From Bacillota bacterium (GTDB lineage: Bacteria; Bacillota_I; Bacilli_A; RFN20; CAG-826), in the NCBI GenBank assembly GCA_016872075.1, contig VHBF01000006.1:1-14225 (forward strand): DNA of 14,225 nt, given 5' to 3'. Below, piece after piece: positions 6,415 to 13,871 of the stretch. A program made the position numbers and the translations under genes. The first letter of the stretch is position 1. Each line of letters begins with the position of its first letter. The notes below the pieces were generated by a model that made no database searches, was not told the origin of the DNA, and worked only from the letters and a program-made list of their open reading frames with translations.

Positions 6415-7461
6415 TTATTTTCTTTCTATCGTGGTGTGAGCCTTCATCAGTTCGTGAGGATTTGTTAAAGCTGCCAGTAATGATAATTCCCCTGCTAAAA
6501 CAGTTGCCCCAACGAAATGGGCAAGAGTTTGACTTGAGGATTCACCCCGGCAACCCATTGCTTCTAATCTTTCTTGTACATAAGATTCGCTTTTTCCATT
6601 TCCTACTGTGCCCACGATGATATTGGGAATGGTGGTGGAAAAATATAAATGTCCTTCTCTTATTTCCGCGTAGGTAATGCCTTGAGAACCTTCAACAATA
6701 TTCGCGGCGTCTTGCCCTGTTGCTAAATAGATTGCAAGCAACATATTGGCATAATGAGCGTTTGCACTGTTGACTGATCCCGCCATGATTGAACCTAATA
6801 AATTTTTCTTAATGTTCAAATCAACGATTTTTTCTGGTGTGGTTTTTAACACCTCTTCAACAACGGTACGAGGAATGGTGATTTCGGTAATCACATGTTT
6901 TCCTCTGCCTCTAACGCCATTAATCACACTAACTTTTTTATCAACACACATATTGCCGGAAACAGAAACATATTGAGCAGTTTTAAATTCTTTGAGAACA
7001 AAATCACCGATACCATCTGCAATCAAAGTCACCATATTATGACCACTGGCATTGTCAGAAAAGATTGCTATTCTTAGGTAAACTAAATTTGCGACTTGGT
7101 AAACATCAATCGTTTGTAATTGAGCAAATCGACTTAATTTTGTCACCACTTCTTTTTGGATTTTTGTGAGATTGGTTTTGACAAATTTACCAATTGCCGA
7201 GGCTTCTGAAGCGTTTTTTGCTTCTAAGGTAATCGATCGCGTCATGGAATCACTCAAGAGTGTAGATTGAACACCGCCTGCATTCGCAATCGCTTTACTA
7301 CCACGAGCAACCGAGAAAAATAAAGTGGTTTCTAAAGTTGCTAAAGGTACTTGTGCTGGCGCAATCTTTTGAACCTTACCTAGGGTTGTAACTGAAGCAA
7401 ATTGTATCGGACCAACCCATCGAGTTGGAATTGGCGTTATCATGTTTTTTAAATCATTCAT
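6415..7461 (-). CDS. mvaA: Hydroxymethylglutaryl-CoA reductase, short class I-like form
   Basis: This enzyme reduces HMG-CoA to mevalonate. Catalytic residues are in place: E44 (ATLETTL), K175 (GNMCVDKK), D251 (ATGQDAAN) and H342 (MKAH). The SGNMCVDKK, GRGKHV, KNLLGSIMAGS and TIPNIIVGTVG segments resemble class I (archaeal/eukaryotic) reductases rather than the class II enzyme usual in Gram-positive bacteria. At 348 residues it is short: it starts at the position of the ENVIG motif and lacks the N-terminal helical domain of about 60-70 residues. An in-frame TAA two codons before the ATG shows it is not longer. The cofactor-loop motif DAMGxN reads NASGHN (137-142). It is followed immediately by mvaS; an amidase gene lies upstream on the same strand. 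Confidence 0.92.
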   Translation of the reverse strand: MNDLKNMITPIPTRWVGPIQFASVTTLGKVQKIAPAQVPLATLETTLFFSVARGSKAIANAGGVQSTLLSDSMTRSITLEAKNASEASAIGKFVKTNLTKIQKEVVTKLSRFAQLQTIDVYQVANLVYLRIAIFSDNASGHNMVTLIADGIGDFVLKEFKTAQYVSVSGNMCVDKKVSVINGVRGRGKHVITEITIPRTVVEEVLKTTPEKIVDLNIKKNLLGSIMAGSVNSANAHYANMLLAIYLATGQDAANIVEGSQGITYAEIREGHLYFSTTIPNIIVGTVGNGKSESYVQERLEAMGCRGESSSQTLAHFVGATVLAGELSLLAALTNPHELMKAHTTIERK

Positions 7462-7467
7462 ACTTTA

Positions 7468-7502
7468 ATTTTATGATACTTTACACCCAAAAACCTATAC
7501 AA
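7468..7502 (-). promoter_or_regulatory. Possible mvaA-mvaS promoter
   Basis: Two readings are possible on the minus strand. TTGTAT (7502 down to 7497) with TATCAT (7478 down to 7473) has an 18-base spacer. Alternatively TAAAAT (7473 down to 7468) ends 6 bases before the ATG. Either gives a leader of about 0-5 bases. Read-through from the amidase gene 46 bases upstream is also possible. Confidence 0.35.
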
Positions 7503-7507
7503 TACTT

Positions 7508-8854
7508 TTAATCAAAAAAATGATGACCTATTTGCAATAGTTCTTGATCGTGACCCAACTTAGAAACGAGAATTAGTCCTTTTGGTTTTCCCTTTAAATA
7601 TCCCATTGGTAAGCATAAAGATGGATTGCCATAGATTGGGGCAAATCCTAACCAAGTGGGAGTGATTAAAACATCGAGTTGTTTTTGAATAAGAATCTCT
7701 TCAAATTGCTTGGCTTCTTGACGTAGAGAACGTAATAAATATTGATATGTAGCATCTAATGAATCGGGCATTTGTTCACTGGCAAGTAAGGTGGCTTGCC
7801 CGTAGCGCAAACACCGATCTGAATACTGAAGATTAAATTCAATAATATCTTTGAGAGTTTTGGGCAAATGTGGTTGCTGGTGTTCTTTTAAAAATTGGTT
7901 CAGCGAAACTTTAAATTCTCTCATAAGGGTTGGGTAGTTATCCAAAGGAGGGAGGATGGTGGTAATATCAATCACTTCATGGCCTAAAGACAACCACTTC
8001 TTCTTGGTGCGATTGATAATCTCAAGATCATTAGCATCATAGGGTTGATTAGAAAAATGGACATAACCAATTCTTTTTTTGCCTAAGGGTTGCGATAGTC
8101 CTTCTACAAAACTATCAGGTCTTACCATGGATTGCGTTTTAGGATTGTGAGGGTCTACAAAAGCGATGACATCCATGACCGCAGCACAATCATAGACTGA
8201 TGTCGCCATTGGCCCTGCGACATCTTGCGTTGGGGCGATAGGAATAATACCAGTTTGAGAGACCATGCCTAGACTTGGTTTAAAAGAAACAATTTGGGTT
8301 TGAAATGCTGGCGCCATTAAGGAACCATTGGTTTCTGTACCAATGGCAACGGGGACAATCCCGAGTGCGACAGCAACCGCACTGCCGGTGCTAGATCCGT
8401 AAGGATCGATGGACTCATCCGTTGGATGTTTTACTTGACCATACATCGATCCATAGCCTGAAGGCATCTTTTCATCACCCATAAAATAAGCAAACTCAGA
8501 TAAATTCGCTTTGCCAAGAATCACGGCACCTGATGAAAGTAATGCATCTACAATTGGCGCGTTCCTTTTTGGAATAAAATCTTTGAGTGCATAACTATTC
8601 GCAGTGGTTGGGGTGCCATCTGCATACATAATGTTATCTTTAATGAGAATTGGAACGCCATGTAAAAGTCCTTTTGATTTACCTTTTATCCTCTCTGAAT
8701 CAGCTTGTTTAGCTAGTTTTTTTGCAAGAGGAGAAATTACCGCAACAGCATTCTTTTCTTTGGTAGATTGATAGCGTTGTATCGCTTGGTTAAGTGCGGA
8801 AATGCTGTTAGTTTTACCTTGATAAAATTGTTGTTGTGTTATCTTTAATTTCAT
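7508..8854 (-). CDS. Amidase-signature family hydrolase
   Basis: This 448-residue protein has the Ser-cisSer-Lys triad of the amidase-signature family: K72 in PILIKDN, S154 in the YGSSTGSAVA loop, and nucleophile S178 in GTETNGS. The spacing S154 to S178 (24 residues) is the same as in fatty acid amide hydrolase (217 to 241). The GIIPIAPTQDVAGPMA segment (203-218) is also typical. It hydrolyses a carboxamide; the substrate cannot be read. It is unlikely to be GatA of the tRNA amidotransferase: no gatB or gatC lies beside it, and it is closer to the stand-alone 'GTET(D/N)GS' peptide-amidase-like group. It lies upstream of mvaA on the same strand and diverges from glgC. Confidence 0.88.
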   Translation of the reverse strand: MKLKITQQQFYQGKTNSISALNQAIQRYQSTKEKNAVAVISPLAKKLAKQADSERIKGKSKGLLHGVPILIKDNIMYADGTPTTANSYALKDFIPKRNAPIVDALLSSGAVILGKANLSEFAYFMGDEKMPSGYGSMYGQVKHPTDESIDPYGSSTGSAVAVALGIVPVAIGTETNGSLMAPAFQTQIVSFKPSLGMVSQTGIIPIAPTQDVAGPMATSVYDCAAVMDVIAFVDPHNPKTQSMVRPDSFVEGLSQPLGKKRIGYVHFSNQPYDANDLEIINRTKKKWLSLGHEVIDITTILPPLDNYPTLMREFKVSLNQFLKEHQQPHLPKTLKDIIEFNLQYSDRCLRYGQATLLASEQMPDSLDATYQYLLRSLRQEAKQFEEILIQKQLDVLITPTWLGFAPIYGNPSLCLPMGYLKGKPKGLILVSKLGHDQELLQIGHHFFD

Positions 8855-8861
8855 TGGTTTT

Positions 8862-8870
8862 ATCTTATCA
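8862..8870 (-). promoter_or_regulatory. Extended -10 promoter of the amidase gene
   Basis: The minus strand reads TGATAAGAT, an extended -10 (TGn plus TAAGAT). It ends 7 bases before the ATG at 8854. There is no Shine-Dalgarno sequence and no good -35. Predicted transcription starts at or next to the start codon. Confidence 0.5.
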
Positions 8871-8872
8871 CG

Positions 8873-8884
8873 AATCTTAAGATT
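8873..8884. promoter_or_regulatory. Perfect 12-bp palindrome in the divergent amidase/glgC gap
   Basis: AATCTTAAGATT is its own reverse complement. It lies where the -35 regions of both divergent promoters should be, so it could be a repressor or activator site. ATCTTA also occurs 12 bases earlier (8862-8867). The function is inferred from position and symmetry. Confidence 0.4.
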
Positions 8885-8889
8885 TAACT

Positions 8890-8908
8890 TTTTACCTTCG
8901 TGGTAAAA
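8890..8908. promoter_or_regulatory. 19-bp dyad overlapping the glgC -10
   Basis: TTTTACC (8890-8896) and GGTAAAA (8902-8908) are exact inverted repeats around a 5-base centre. The right arm overlaps the glgC -10 hexamer TAAAAT at 8904-8909, so a bound protein would block RNA polymerase. This is a candidate operator for the glycogen operon. Confidence 0.45.
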
Positions 8909-8909
8909 T
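8901..8909 (+). promoter_or_regulatory. Extended -10 promoter of the glgCDA operon
   Basis: TGGTAAAAT is TGn plus the -10 TAAAAT (8904-8909). The -35 position (about 8881-8886) falls in the palindrome and is poor. The predicted start near 8916 leaves a leader of about 20 bases that includes a strong Shine-Dalgarno sequence. Confidence 0.5.
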
Positions 8910-8922
8910 AACCTTAAAGAAT

Positions 8923-8929
8923 GAGGTGA
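8923..8929 (+). promoter_or_regulatory. Ribosome binding site that fixes the glgC TTG start
   Basis: GAGGTGA lies 6 bases before TTG at 8936. This strong match supports the rare TTG codon as the start; the next in-frame ATG (8957) is too close to the AGGKG loop to be the real one. Confidence 0.8.
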
Positions 8930-8935
8930 GATTCT

Positions 8936-10042
8936 TTGGAAAAAGAATTAATAGCCATGTTGTTAGCGGGTGGAAAAGGAACACGCCTTGAAACCCTAAC
9001 GAAGAAAATTGCTAAACCCGCTGTGAACTTTGGGGGAAAATATCGTATTATCGATTTTCCACTTTCCAATTGTGCCAATAGCAGCATTGATACAGTAGGA
9101 GTTCTAACCCAATATGAATCGATTCTGCTCAACACCTACATTGGTAACGGCGAAAAATGGGGTCTTAACGGCATCCATTCCTTAACAGCGACCTTACCGC
9201 CCAGACAAACCGAAGAAGGTAATGTTTGGTATAAAGGTACAGCAGACGCCATTTATCAAAATATTGATTTTTTAGACAATCTAAAACCAACCTATGTTCT
9301 GATTCTTTCTGGCGATCACATTTATAGAATGAATTATCGAACCATGTTAGATGCTCACAAACAAAGTAATGCGGATTTAACAGTAGCGGTCATTGATGTC
9401 GATAAAAAAGAAGCATCTCGCTTCGGCATCATGTCGATTGACAAAGATAATCTCGTGACCCAGTTTGAAGAGAAGCCAACGCAACCAAAGTCGACCCTTG
9501 CGTCTATGGGTATATATATTTTTAATTACAAAGAACTTAGACAAGCATTAATGACGGACGCAAAAGACGAAACATCCGAACATGATTTTGGAAAAAATAT
9601 TATTCCCACTTTGTTGAAACAAAAGAAACGCTTATTGGCTTTCCCTTTCAAGGGCTATTGGCGTGATGTGGGGACGATTGAATCGTTATGGGAAGCGAAC
9701 ATGGATTTACTAGACAATGAAGATGCTAAACGTTTACTATTGAATGATGATTTAAAACTTTTCACCGAAGATACTAGGAGTCTTCCTCAATATCTAGGTG
9801 AGAAAGCCAAAGTTAAAAATGCTTTAGTCAATCAAGGTGCAGTTATTTTTGGTGCCGTTGATCATAGTGTTATTTTCCATGATGTCACCATCGAGGAAGG
9901 GGCTTCAGTCATTGATTCTGTGATTATGCCAGGCGTCACGGTTAAGACTGGCACCACACTAAAAAGAGTGATTGTTTCACCCAATATCAAAGTAGAAACA
10001 TCGATTAATGGAGGGACCAACATTGTGTTGGTGAGTAAGTAG
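8936..10042 (+). CDS. glgC: Glucose-1-phosphate adenylyltransferase, catalytic subunit
   Basis: This enzyme makes ADP-glucose from ATP and glucose 1-phosphate, the first dedicated step of glycogen synthesis. The 368 residues have the nucleotidyltransferase loop LAGGKGTRL (10-18), KPAVNFGGKYRIIDFPLSN (27-45), WYKGTADA (98-105), SGDHIYRMNY (125-134), EEKP (178-181) and GYWRDVGT (240-247). A left-handed beta-helix domain of hexapeptide-like repeats runs from about 285 to the end. The start is an unusual TTG, justified by the strong ribosome binding site and by the family's N-terminus (KE.IAMLLAGG). It overlaps glgD by one base if glgD starts at GTG, or leaves 2 bases if at ATG. Its partner GlgD follows directly. 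Confidence 0.96.
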   Translation: MEKELIAMLLAGGKGTRLETLTKKIAKPAVNFGGKYRIIDFPLSNCANSSIDTVGVLTQYESILLNTYIGNGEKWGLNGIHSLTATLPPRQTEEGNVWYKGTADAIYQNIDFLDNLKPTYVLILSGDHIYRMNYRTMLDAHKQSNADLTVAVIDVDKKEASRFGIMSIDKDNLVTQFEEKPTQPKSTLASMGIYIFNYKELRQALMTDAKDETSEHDFGKNIIPTLLKQKKRLLAFPFKGYWRDVGTIESLWEANMDLLDNEDAKRLLLNDDLKLFTEDTRSLPQYLGEKAKVKNALVNQGAVIFGAVDHSVIFHDVTIEEGASVIDSVIMPGVTVKTGTTLKRVIVSPNIKVETSINGGTNIVLVSK

Positions 10043-10044
10043 TG

Positions 10045-11133
10045 ATGGCAAAAATCATGGGGTTTTGCAATCTTCACGGCAATAAAAGCTTAGGACCTCT
10101 TACTGAAAATCGTCCGTTAGGTTCAACTAGCTTTCTCGGTCGATATGCGTTGATGGATTTTACTTTATCTAATTTCTCAAACTCTGGGATTGATAAAGTG
10201 GGCATCTTAATTGAAACCCAACCTCGTTCGATTATGAAACATTTGGGATCGACCAATGTGTTTAACAACAATACCAAACTAGGTTTTGAACAGGTCTTAT
10301 ACAACGAAAAACATTTTACAAACAATCTAAAGGCCAATGATTGGTTGATTCTTGATCATCGACCTGATGTGATTGTAATCGCGCCAAGCGACTTGCTTTA
10401 CACAATGGATTTTCGTCCTGCGATTAAACAACACTTAGACAATAAAGAAAAGTTAACATTGGTTTATACGCGGACCAAAAAAGGAAAAAAACAATTTTTA
10501 AATTCCGATGTCCTAACCCTCAAAGACGGTCGGGTGATTAATCTTGTTCAGAACCAAGGCACCAAAGATGAAATTGACATCAGTGTTGACACTTTTATTT
10601 TCTCAAAAGACTATTTGATGACCTTACTTGAATTAGGGCCGCAAGTATCTGCCACTTTTGGCATCAAAGAGTTGATTCGATATGTATTGGTTCAAGATGG
10701 ACTATCCTTTGGTACCTTTAAACTCAATGGATATTTAAGAGCTTTTGATAGTCTTGAAGCTTACTTTGAAAACTCCATGGAGTTTTTAGATTTTGATTTT
10801 CGTAATAAAGTGTTTCTTGAGGATTGGCCGATTTATACTGTCTCAAACAATACCCCTCCAGCACGATATGGTTCAAATGCAGTCATCAAAAACAGCATGA
10901 TTGCCAACGGTGCAAAAATAAACGGCACCGTGATCAACTCAATCATTTCGCGCAATGTTGTCATTGAAGAGGGTGCACGTATTGAAAATGCAATCATCTT
11001 TACTGACTCCAAGGTTGGTAAAGATGTCGTTGTTCAAGGTGTCATTATTGATAAATATGTCAAAATCGAAAAAACAAAAATCCTTGCAGGTAAAGAATCC
11101 GTTCTTTATATTAAACAGGGAGAAAAACTTTAA
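10045..11133 (+). CDS. glgD: GlgD, regulatory subunit of ADP-glucose pyrophosphorylase
   Basis: This 362-residue GlgC paralogue keeps the fold but has lost key active-site positions. The AGGKGTRL loop is replaced by LHGNKSLGPLT (10-20), SGDH becomes APSD (113-116), and GYWRDVGT becomes GYLRAFDS (229-236). RYALMDFTLSN (33-43) and the C-terminal beta-helix repeats (about 278-345) remain. In Bacillota, GlgD pairs with GlgC and raises its activity without being catalytic itself; that role is inferred here. A GTG at 10042 overlaps the glgC stop and a GGTGAG (10030-10035) can serve either start; I prefer the ATG at 10045. The TAA overlaps the glgA ATG by one base. Confidence 0.93.
   Translation: MAKIMGFCNLHGNKSLGPLTENRPLGSTSFLGRYALMDFTLSNFSNSGIDKVGILIETQPRSIMKHLGSTNVFNNNTKLGFEQVLYNEKHFTNNLKANDWLILDHRPDVIVIAPSDLLYTMDFRPAIKQHLDNKEKLTLVYTRTKKGKKQFLNSDVLTLKDGRVINLVQNQGTKDEIDISVDTFIFSKDYLMTLLELGPQVSATFGIKELIRYVLVQDGLSFGTFKLNGYLRAFDSLEAYFENSMEFLDFDFRNKVFLEDWPIYTVSNNTPPARYGSNAVIKNSMIANGAKINGTVINSIISRNVVIEEGARIENAIIFTDSKVGKDVVVQGVIIDKYVKIEKTKILAGKESVLYIKQGEKL
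11117..11122 (+). promoter_or_regulatory. Ribosome binding site of glgA
   Basis: AGGGAG lies 10 bases before the ATG at 11133, inside the end of glgD. It gives glgA its own initiation signal in addition to coupling through the TAATG junction. Confidence 0.5.
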
Positions 11134-12560
11134 TGAAGATTTTAATGGTCGCTTCAGAAGCTAACCCGTTTATCAAGGTTGGTGGATTGGGTGATGTCGT
11201 TTATAGTCTTGCGAAGGCATTGGTAAAACAAGGCCAAGAAGTGGCGATTGTCATTCCTTTTTATAAAAGTCTTCGTTATCAATCTAAACATGCAATTCAA
11301 TTTATTGGGCACCTTGATGTTTTTTTATCTTGGAGAAAACACACCGTGAGTTTACTTACAACGAAGGTTGATGGTGTGACTTACTATTTCACGGATGCTG
11401 CCTATTATTTTGATCGAGATGGCGTTTATGGTTACCCAGATGAACACGAACGTTGGGCCGCATTTGTTCATGCGGTACGCCATATGATGCCTGTGGTAGG
11501 TTTTCAACCTGATGTTGTCCATCTTCACGATTGGCCTACCGGGATGCTACCGGTTTTAATACGCGAACTCGATCAAAAGAATACTTTTTATCAAAAGATG
11601 AAGTTTGTGATGACGATCCATAGCCCTGCTTTTCACGGAGAATTTCCACCCCATCTTATTCAAGATTTTTACGGACTTGGAAACCATTTATATGATGATG
11701 GCGCACTGCGCTTTCAAGATCAGGCTTCAACATTAAAAGCGGGTTTGGTTTACTCAGACCGGATCACAACCGTTTCACCAAGTCACGCTGAAGAATTATT
11801 AACGAGTGAAGGTAGTTTTGGACTGGATCCTATTCTGCACTTATATCGTGATAAATTTGTTGGTATTTTAAATGGGATTGATACGGATGAATGGCACCCA
11901 ACCAAAGACCCTCACTTAGTCACTCCTATCCAAAAACTTACCTTACAAACTAATAAGGATAAAAACAAAGAACAATTATTTAACATGTTTGATTTAGAAC
12001 ATCCACAGTATCCTCTTTTTGGATTAGTCAGTCGTTTAACGTTTCAAAAAGGCATACAACTGATCCTAGATAATCTCGATCATTTTGTCCATCTTGGTGC
12101 CAAGTTTATTTTTCTCGGTGCCGGAGAAATGGATTTAGAACACCGCTTAAAAGCTTTTGAAGCGAAATACCCAAAAGCAGTGCGTGTCATTCTTGGTTAT
12201 AACAACCCTGTTGCCCATCAAATATATGCCAGTAGCGATTTCTTTTTAATGCCTTCTCTATTTGAACCATGTGGTATTTCACAAATGATCGCCATGCGTT
12301 ATGGCACCTTACCGATTGTACGAGAAACAGGCGGCTTAAAAGATACAGTAAAAAGTTATGCAATTTACGGTGAAAAAGCAACCGGTTTTAGTTTTTTACA
12401 CTACACGGGTGATTCTTTAGGTTGGGCGATGCAACAAGCGATGAGTTTATTTGAACAAAAACCCTTGCTCAAAAAACTACAATTAAATGCTTACGAAACA
12501 AATCATGATTGGGAAAAAGCTAGTCAACTTTATTTAAAACTATTTACGAGTATTCAATAA
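11133..12560 (+). CDS. glgA: Glycogen synthase (GT5), ADP-glucose dependent
   Basis: This enzyme adds glucose from ADP-glucose to the non-reducing end of an alpha-1,4-glucan. The 475 residues match the bacterial family length. The N-terminal domain has KVGGLGDV at 15-22 (ADP-glucose binding), HLHDWPTG at 130-137 and TIHSPAFHGEFP at 161-172; the usual THN is THS-like here. NGIDTDEW is at 247-254. The C-terminal domain has R301 and K306 (GLVSRLTFQKG), PSLFEPCGISQM at 374-385 with E378 and C380, and ETGGLKDTV at 398-406. It is the third gene of the operon and the last in the window on this strand. Its 3' end overlaps that of the convergent rsmF by 21 bases. No branching enzyme or phosphorylase gene follows. 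Confidence 0.96.
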   Translation: MKILMVASEANPFIKVGGLGDVVYSLAKALVKQGQEVAIVIPFYKSLRYQSKHAIQFIGHLDVFLSWRKHTVSLLTTKVDGVTYYFTDAAYYFDRDGVYGYPDEHERWAAFVHAVRHMMPVVGFQPDVVHLHDWPTGMLPVLIRELDQKNTFYQKMKFVMTIHSPAFHGEFPPHLIQDFYGLGNHLYDDGALRFQDQASTLKAGLVYSDRITTVSPSHAEELLTSEGSFGLDPILHLYRDKFVGILNGIDTDEWHPTKDPHLVTPIQKLTLQTNKDKNKEQLFNMFDLEHPQYPLFGLVSRLTFQKGIQLILDNLDHFVHLGAKFIFLGAGEMDLEHRLKAFEAKYPKAVRVILGYNNPVAHQIYASSDFFLMPSLFEPCGISQMIAMRYGTLPIVRETGGLKDTVKSYAIYGEKATGFSFLHYTGDSLGWAMQQAMSLFEQKPLLKKLQLNAYETNHDWEKASQLYLKLFTSIQ

Positions 12561-13871
12561 TCTTAAGGCTTTAGGATAATGATTTTTAATTCTTCCTTGT
12601 GAGGCTTTTCCCCAACCAAGTGGAAGCCCATCGACAGATATTAAAATCCATCCTTTCTCAATGTCTGCAAGGATTTCTTCACCTTGTAAATAACGATTTA
12701 ATCTTGAATCATCTAATGTAAGGTTAAGATTTTGCTTTACATCTTGGATACGAAGGTTATGCGCCAAGTGATGAGAAGGATAAAAAATATTTTTTTCAAT
12801 ATCACCAACATAAACGCCTGCCCGTAACGTGTGTAAAGCTGAGTGATATTGATAAGAAATGGGAATCTGAAATAATCTTTCATCGAGAGCAAAATTGGGT
12901 TGAAAGTCTTGATTACTAAGCGTTTCTTCAGCAAAACGAATCCAAGCTGGAGGCATTGGATTTTTCATTCGGTGTGTAAATTTGATTGGTTTGGAGGGGG
13001 CACCTTGATGTTGTAAAACCACAACATAATGACCTTCGCCTCTAATCAGGTGTGGCCATAATTTAACACCTACCCCTTGTGTGGTCTTTGCATCAAATTG
13101 ATGATGGAGATGATGGTTGATGAGTCTGAATGCTGGATGCGTCTCTAAAAACTTTCTAATGAGTAACTCATTCTCCTCGGGAGCAAAGGTACACGTAGAA
13201 TAGACAATCCTACCACCTGGTTTTAATAATTTAACTGCATCTTCTAATAAGTATGCTTGTCTAGTAGCGCAAGTTTGTACATGTTCAACTGACCAAGCAC
13301 TCACGGCAGCGGGATCTTTACGAAACATCCCTTCGCCACTGCAAGGTGCATCAACAAGAATCTTGTCAAAAAAGTGAGGAAATAAAGTGGGTAAGTGGTG
13401 CGGATCATGTTGGGTAACAATTGCTTGGGAAAGTCCAAGTCTTTCGATATTAAACATTAAAGTTTGGGCTCTTCTTGCATCAATATCGTTGGCAATTAAA
13501 AAACCTTGAGGTCCTAATCGACTAGCAATATCGGTATATTTACTTCCTGGTGCAGCAGCAATATCTAACACCAGATCATTGGGTTGAATATCAAGCATAG
13601 GAACGACTGCCATTGCCGATGCTTCTTGAAAGTAAAAAGCACCCGCGTGGTGATAAGGATGCTGACCGTTAATCACAGCATCATCAATGTAAAAACCACT
13701 TTCATGCCACGGTACTTGTTTAAGAGACAGCGATTGAAATAAAGGTGAGAAGGCTTTGTGAATGCGAATAGCATGAATCGGCTTTTGATTCATGGCAGCA
13801 ACAAATAACGGAAGGTTATGTTGGCCTAATTGATGCTCAATCCGTTCAATAAATAGTTTGGGAAGATTCAT
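12540..13871 (-). CDS. rsmF: rRNA (cytosine-5)-methyltransferase, RsmF/YebU type
   Basis: This 443-residue S-adenosylmethionine-dependent RNA m5C methyltransferase has an N-terminal RNA-binding region (1-80), then the Rossmann domain: SAM loop DIAAAPGSK (103-111), NDID (128-131), DAPCSGEGMFRK (174-185) with C177, and YSTCTFAPEENE (224-235) with the catalytic C227. The GEGMFRK extension separates it from RsmB. The C-terminal region (about 310-443) fits the accessory/PUA-like part of the family. By homology it methylates 16S rRNA, but the exact base differs among bacteria. The SAM loop has GSK where most members have GGK. The start overlaps the upstream OsmC stop by one base (TAATG), and the end overlaps glgA. 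Confidence 0.9.
   Translation of the reverse strand: MNLPKLFIERIEHQLGQHNLPLFVAAMNQKPIHAIRIHKAFSPLFQSLSLKQVPWHESGFYIDDAVINGQHPYHHAGAFYFQEASAMAVVPMLDIQPNDLVLDIAAAPGSKYTDIASRLGPQGFLIANDIDARRAQTLMFNIERLGLSQAIVTQHDPHHLPTLFPHFFDKILVDAPCSGEGMFRKDPAAVSAWSVEHVQTCATRQAYLLEDAVKLLKPGGRIVYSTCTFAPEENELLIRKFLETHPAFRLINHHLHHQFDAKTTQGVGVKLWPHLIRGEGHYVVVLQHQGAPSKPIKFTHRMKNPMPPAWIRFAEETLSNQDFQPNFALDERLFQIPISYQYHSALHTLRAGVYVGDIEKNIFYPSHHLAHNLRIQDVKQNLNLTLDDSRLNRYLQGEEILADIEKGWILISVDGLPLGWGKASQGRIKNHYPKALRLLNTRK

Noticed and set aside
7460..7508. Three copies of ATACTTT upstream of mvaA
   Set aside because: The spacing is irregular (16 and 26 bases) and the word is simple AT-rich sequence, so chance is likely.
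7508..8854. Amidase as GatA of the tRNA amidotransferase
   Set aside because: No gatB or gatC is adjacent, and the sequence around the nucleophile (GTETNGS) and its shorter length fit stand-alone amidases better.
10074..10337. Minus-strand open frame of 87 codons inside glgD
   Set aside because: It lies wholly within a clear glgD gene and has no start signal or family resemblance. The other small opposite-strand frames in the window are shadows of the same kind.
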